From the NCBI GenBank assembly GCA_029204225.1, contig CM055094.1, forward strand, positions 4,708,063 to 4,772,062: a stretch of 64,000 nt of DNA, written 5' to 3'. Source of the stretch: Diphasiastrum complanatum (taxonomy: Eukaryota; Streptophyta; Lycopodiopsida; Lycopodiales; Lycopodiaceae). A model generated the notes under the pieces. That model was not told where the DNA came from. It searched no databases and was given only the letters and a program-made list of their open reading frames with translations. Each line of letters opens with the position of its first letter. Position 1 is the stretch's first letter. Made by a program: the position numbers and the translations under genes. This document shows, piece after piece, positions 60,601 to 64,000 of the stretch.

Positions 60601-60770
60601 GATTTGTGTCCAGCCATAATACACCAGTTCCATCAACCACGTGTTAAGAACCGTCTCCAAGTATAATGAATCTTGAATAGTTCGTCTTCTTGTACTCAAA
60701 CAAAATTTGTTTTGAGAAAGCAAAATGTCAGGTGGCTCCTATTTCTACCATATCATTGAGTTCCCATACT
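57605..60770 (-). mobile_element. Copia pol remnant: protease to RNase H, inactive
   Basis: Minus strand order: protease remnant near 60750 (GAT-stop-HFAFSKQILFEYKK; the DSG catalytic site is destroyed), GAG-pre-integrase and integrase core 60640-59765 with HLDICGPF (Asp 1), IHTNHGDEY (usual TDNGGEF; catalytic Asp is Asn) and NGIAERRNRT (Glu kept), post-integrase linker 59664-59223, RT with KCKWTYKIKIGPDGENIRYK and VDEKTAFLHAELEE, YVDD near 58600, and RNase H 58321-57755 (YSDASWASTKDDSKSISGGC, DPVFYSKTKHIAIKYH). Several frameshifts. The 5' end with gag and LTR is missing. Confidence 0.9.
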
Positions 60771-61040
60771 ACATACCACCTCTTACCAACTTAAATAAGA
60801 CTTTGTCGACACAAGTTTTTATCTCTATAAATTGAAAAGCATATTCTTATTTTCAAGAGTTTAAAATAGTTTGCCACTTGTTGCTCTGGCTATGGAGAAT
60901 CCAATGACACCCCACGTCATTGAACAAGGGCCCTCAACATCCTAAATGCCATTTGGATGCCACATCCTTATTTCAATGACATTTTAGCATTGCAATGACA
61001 CACTTGGCAAAAACATAGATTCAAAATTGAAACTCTTATA
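60771..61040. other. Spacer between two head-to-head Copia remnants
   Basis: No LTR termini or primer site visible. Confidence 0.4.
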
Positions 61041-61044
61041 GGTT

Positions 61045-62372
61045 TTTGTCCGAAAGTCGCAAGGTGTATGATGGCCTATTCGAAAGCACCAAAAGTGCTA
61101 TGGGCTGAAGAGTGCTATGGGCTAAAGCAATAGCTACAGCTATCTACATCCAGAACAGGATCTAAAAATCTGGTGTTCCTCACATGACACCACATGAACT
61201 ATGGTGGGGTAGAAAGCCCAATCTGACGCACGTTCGGATCTTCGGTTGTGTCGCTTATGCACACGTTCCAGATAAGCTTCGAAAGAAGCTCGATGAGAAC
61301 GAACAAGGATACCTCGTCGGGTATGACAATCATTCGTCATACTACATGATCTACATGCCAGAGACCAACCAAGTGAAGACCATCAGAGATGTCAAGTTCG
61401 ATGAAACCAGAACAATGGCCAATGATGATTCTATTAGTACAAGGTCTTAGGAAAGCAGTACTACAACTTGTCGACCATGACAGAGGGAGCAGATCCCGAA
61501 CACTCAAACAAAGATGTTTGGATTCCACATCAGCTTTGACATCTGAAGAGTTCTATGGATTCAGTGGCAAACCTCAAACCTACGAGGAAGCCATCGACAG
61601 TCCAGACAAGGACAAATGGGTGCAAGCCATGAATGAGAAGATCGAATCCATGCAGAAGAACGAGTTATGGATGTTGCAACCAGTACCAGATAAGCGAAAA
61701 ACCTTTGCAATGCAAATGGGTATACAAATTGAAGTACAGATCGAATGTAAATGTCTCTAGATACAAGGCTAGACTTGTAGCAAAGAGTGTCTCTCAGAAG
61801 TATGGTGTCGATTACACTGAGACCTTCTCTCCAGTAGTCAAGCATGCATCCCTATGTTTACTGTTTGCATATGCAGCCGCTTATGACCTCAGGATCCACA
61901 TAGTGGATGAGAAAACTGCATTCTTACATGGCAAATTAGACGAAGAAGTCTACATGGACCAACCTCCGGGTTACATTTCTCTTGAAGCAATCTGCATGGC
62001 AGTGGTACAAGAAGAAGGATCATACTCTACGATCCTTGGGTTTCCAACCACTAGTGGCCGATTCGAAAACCGACGAAGAGAGGGAGACCATGCAACACAC
62101 ACCTTACAGGAGGCTAATTAGATCGTTGATGTATAATGAACCCAGGTCCTATACACTGGAAGATTGTGAAGCGAATCCTATAGTACCTTCAAAAAATGAA
62201 GGATTTTGGGCTGTGTTACTCTTGTGTTGCCATATTCCAATTGCAGTCCTACATCTATGTAACTTGGGCATCAATCAAGGACTACTATAAAAGCATCTCA
62301 GGAGAGTGCACCATCGTAGCAAAGACAGCCATTTTCTGGGTCAACAAGAAGTAGACCATTACAGCTCCGTCA
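61045..62372 (+). mobile_element. Copia pol remnant on the plus strand
   Basis: Starts in integrase at RCMMAYSKAPKVLWAE, where a 17-bp duplication (TGCTATGGGCTRAAGAG) breaks the frame, then MTPHELWWGRKPNLTHVRIF, VPDKLRKKLDENEQGYLVGY, RT (QCKWVYKLKYRSNVNVSRYK, VDEKTAFLHGKLDEEVYMDQ), a jump to PYRRLIRSLMY and RNase H traces (SIKDYYKSISGECTIVAKTA, WVNKK-stop). Parts of RT including YVDD are deleted. Same lineage as the minus-strand element on its left. Confidence 0.85.
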
Positions 62373-64000
62373 ATGACGGCTATGCTTAGCGAGGTGAAGA
62401 AGGATAGAGAAACCGAAAGGAAAGAATGGCAAACATCCTTGCGAACCATGAATCTTACTCAATTTAACCTTGCTAGAGAAATGAGAGACGGGCTAACACA
62501 GCTCAAAGCCAGGTTTGAAGAGTTGGAAGCAACTAGGGGGAATGCAGTGGCGCCTCCTCCACAGATACCAAGAGAACCACGAGCGCGAAACACGGAGGGC
62601 CCAAGGAAGACTGCCAAAGTGAAAGCACCACCTACTTTCAAAAGAGAGTTTGACATTCGAGTTGTGGAAGATTGGTTGTTTCACATGGACCATTACTTCT
62701 GTCTGATGAACACTCCTGAGGAAGAAAGAACTGACTTGGCATTAGCATATTTTGAGGGCTACACTACAAATTGGTACCGGATGGTAGGAATGCATTTTCA
62801 AACATGGGACGCATTCAAAGCCGCGTTACGAGAGGAGTTCATACCGAAGGATTCACACATGAGATTGAGGACAGAATTATCGGGGCTCAAACAGAAAGGG
62901 TCATTGCGAGAGTACCTCAATAAATTCAGACAGAGTGTATGGGTTATTGAAGATATGTCCGAGGCGGACAAAACTCATTACCTATTGTCTGGAATGCAAT
63001 CTTGGACCCGGCGTGCGATAGACAACTACATGCCCCATGATTTCAATTCAACTATTCGAGCGGCTGAAATGGTTTGTGATTATGAGAGCACATTGGCACC
63101 AGCTACTCCCGCAACCTCAACAAGAGTATTTAGTGGATCCAGATCGAGTCCGAGCTTCTTTTCAAGGGGGGACTCAGCTCCAAATGGCAACCAAGCCTCG
63201 AGTAGCGTGAACAAATTCCCAACAAAAACAGGGTTTGGCAACCAAGGCAACAATGGAGGGAACATGTTCCAGAGAAGAAACAATGTTGGACCTTCAGCTA
63301 GTCACAGCAACAGCTCACCAACAGTGGGCAGTTCCATGCATTGCTTCAACTGTCATCAGCAAGGTCACTCTTGGAGGTCATGCCCCAAACCATTGAATAA
63401 GCAAATCATGGCTGCCATTGAAGGATTTGATAGGATGGAGAGAGAGGCATTTGATCAAGAAGATGGTGAACAAGATGACGAAGAGGACCCAGAAACGGAT
63501 TTGACGGAGTCTGACTTGAATGCCTTGCAACAGATAGGGGCACTTGCGGCGTATCGTGAACATCTTATGGCGAATCCTGCGAGAGGATCCAAGTTATTGT
63601 ACCTAAAAGGCTGTATTCAAGGCAGGATCATTTACTTCATGGTAGACCTGGGGGCGTCACATAACTACTTGTCAGAAAAACTGACAGGGGAATTGGACAT
63701 CCAATGTGAAGAAAATGTGACTCCTATTTGTGTGGAGACCGCGAAAGGTACAATGACCACTTGTAGATTGGCAACCAACTTACCAATCTCTCTGGGAGCC
63801 TGGAAGAATCGACTAACGTTCACAATCTTGAAGATGGATGCCTTCGACGCCATTTTGGGATTAAGCTGGTTTAACGAACATGTGGTGGCCTTCTTGGCAA
63901 AAGGGGTTAACCTTGTGTTAATATATAATGGCAGGAGACCTTGTGTCGTCAGAGCTGTGCCAGGGGACCAACTAGAAAAGAACGACACAAATGAACCTGA
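62373..64000 (+). CDS. Ty3/gypsy gag-protease frame, open to the window edge (partial)
   Basis: The first in-frame ATG after a TAG at about 62352 is at 62373; no stop occurs to 64000 (542 codons). Residues about 1-55 are charged, coiled-coil-like; about 90-240 are the retrotransposon gag domain (WLFHMDHYFCLMNTPEEERT, WDAFKAALREEFIP, LREYLNKFRQSVWVIEDMSE); Ser/Asn/Gly-rich linker; zinc knuckle C324-X2-C327-X4-H332-X4-C337 (CFNCHQQGHSWRSC); then an acidic stretch; protease core at D425 (FMVDLGASHNYLS) and ILGLSWFNEH. The usual D-S-G triad is D-L-G, so protease activity is doubtful. RT and integrase would lie beyond the window. No LTR or primer site precedes it; it begins inside a Copia RNase H remnant. 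The actual start could be any of the early ATGs (62373, 62382, 62448, 62481). Confidence 0.88.
   Translation, partial: MTAMLSEVKKDRETERKEWQTSLRTMNLTQFNLAREMRDGLTQLKARFEELEATRGNAVAPPPQIPREPRARNTEGPRKTAKVKAPPTFKREFDIRVVEDWLFHMDHYFCLMNTPEEERTDLALAYFEGYTTNWYRMVGMHFQTWDAFKAALREEFIPKDSHMRLRTELSGLKQKGSLREYLNKFRQSVWVIEDMSEADKTHYLLSGMQSWTRRAIDNYMPHDFNSTIRAAEMVCDYESTLAPATPATSTRVFSGSRSSPSFFSRGDSAPNGNQASSSVNKFPTKTGFGNQGNNGGNMFQRRNNVGPSASHSNSSPTVGSSMHCFNCHQQGHSWRSCPKPLNKQIMAAIEGFDRMEREAFDQEDGEQDDEEDPETDLTESDLNALQQIGALAAYREHLMANPARGSKLLYLKGCIQGRIIYFMVDLGASHNYLSEKLTGELDIQCEENVTPICVETAKGTMTTCRLATNLPISLGAWKNRLTFTILKMDAFDAILGLSWFNEHVVAFLAKGVNLVLIYNGRRPCVVRAVPGDQLEKNDTNEP

Noticed and set aside
62459-63988. Minus-strand frames opposite the gypsy gag-protease region
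   Set aside because: Shadows; the plus frame is continuous and has gag, zinc knuckle and protease motifs.

Overview
This is nuclear DNA of a flowering plant. The evidence is plant-type Copia and Ty3/gypsy retrotransposons primed by initiator tRNA-Met, one subfamily-A GATA transcription factor gene, an exon fragment of a HAESA-like LRR receptor kinase, and AT-rich spacer full of (GA)n microsatellites. The species cannot be named from the sequence. All readings and alignments were done by eye. No search was run.

Layout. 0.5-7.1 kb is repeat-dominated: GA tracts, a purine/poly-G block, two copies of a compound repeat (palindromic ATGCATGGG element, then an inverted Helitron-like 3' end, then an 18-bp minisatellite), and a 1.8-kb degenerate satellite built on a GCCACGTGGCAAGCC-like motif. 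7.1-12.6 kb holds gene debris: a HAESA-like exon 2, a coiled-coil pseudogene, a Copia RT scrap and short tandem repeats. 12.6-15.0 kb carries a decayed intron-containing gene that is not a standard plant transposon; a second broken copy of part of it lies at 30.7-31.3 kb. 15.4-17.8 kb is a Copia 5' half whose gag is interrupted by a solo LTR of another family. 20.6-21.9 kb has two related LTRs, each with its own primer-binding site. 21.9-35.4 kb is mostly AT-rich sequence with little recognisable content.

35.8-40.4 kb is the only clear host locus: ten CACGTG G-boxes in about 0.8 kb, a CT-rich leader region, and a two-exon GATA factor (348 aa, intact). 40.4-44.7 kb is AT-rich with three tandem-repeat blocks. 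44.9-62.4 kb is a graveyard of Copia and gypsy pieces: a Copia RT split by a gypsy pol segment, three Copia LTRs (two sharing the tRNA-proximal end but not the rest), a duplicated foldback element, and two same-lineage Copia remnants head to head. From 62,373 to the right edge runs one uninterrupted gypsy gag-protease frame, the youngest-looking element here.

Only the GATA gene is likely to give a functional product. The transposon frames carry stops, frameshifts or lost catalytic residues. The best leads for something undescribed are the unknown two-copy gene family (13.2-15.0 and 30.7-31.3 kb) and the Helitron/minisatellite compound repeat.
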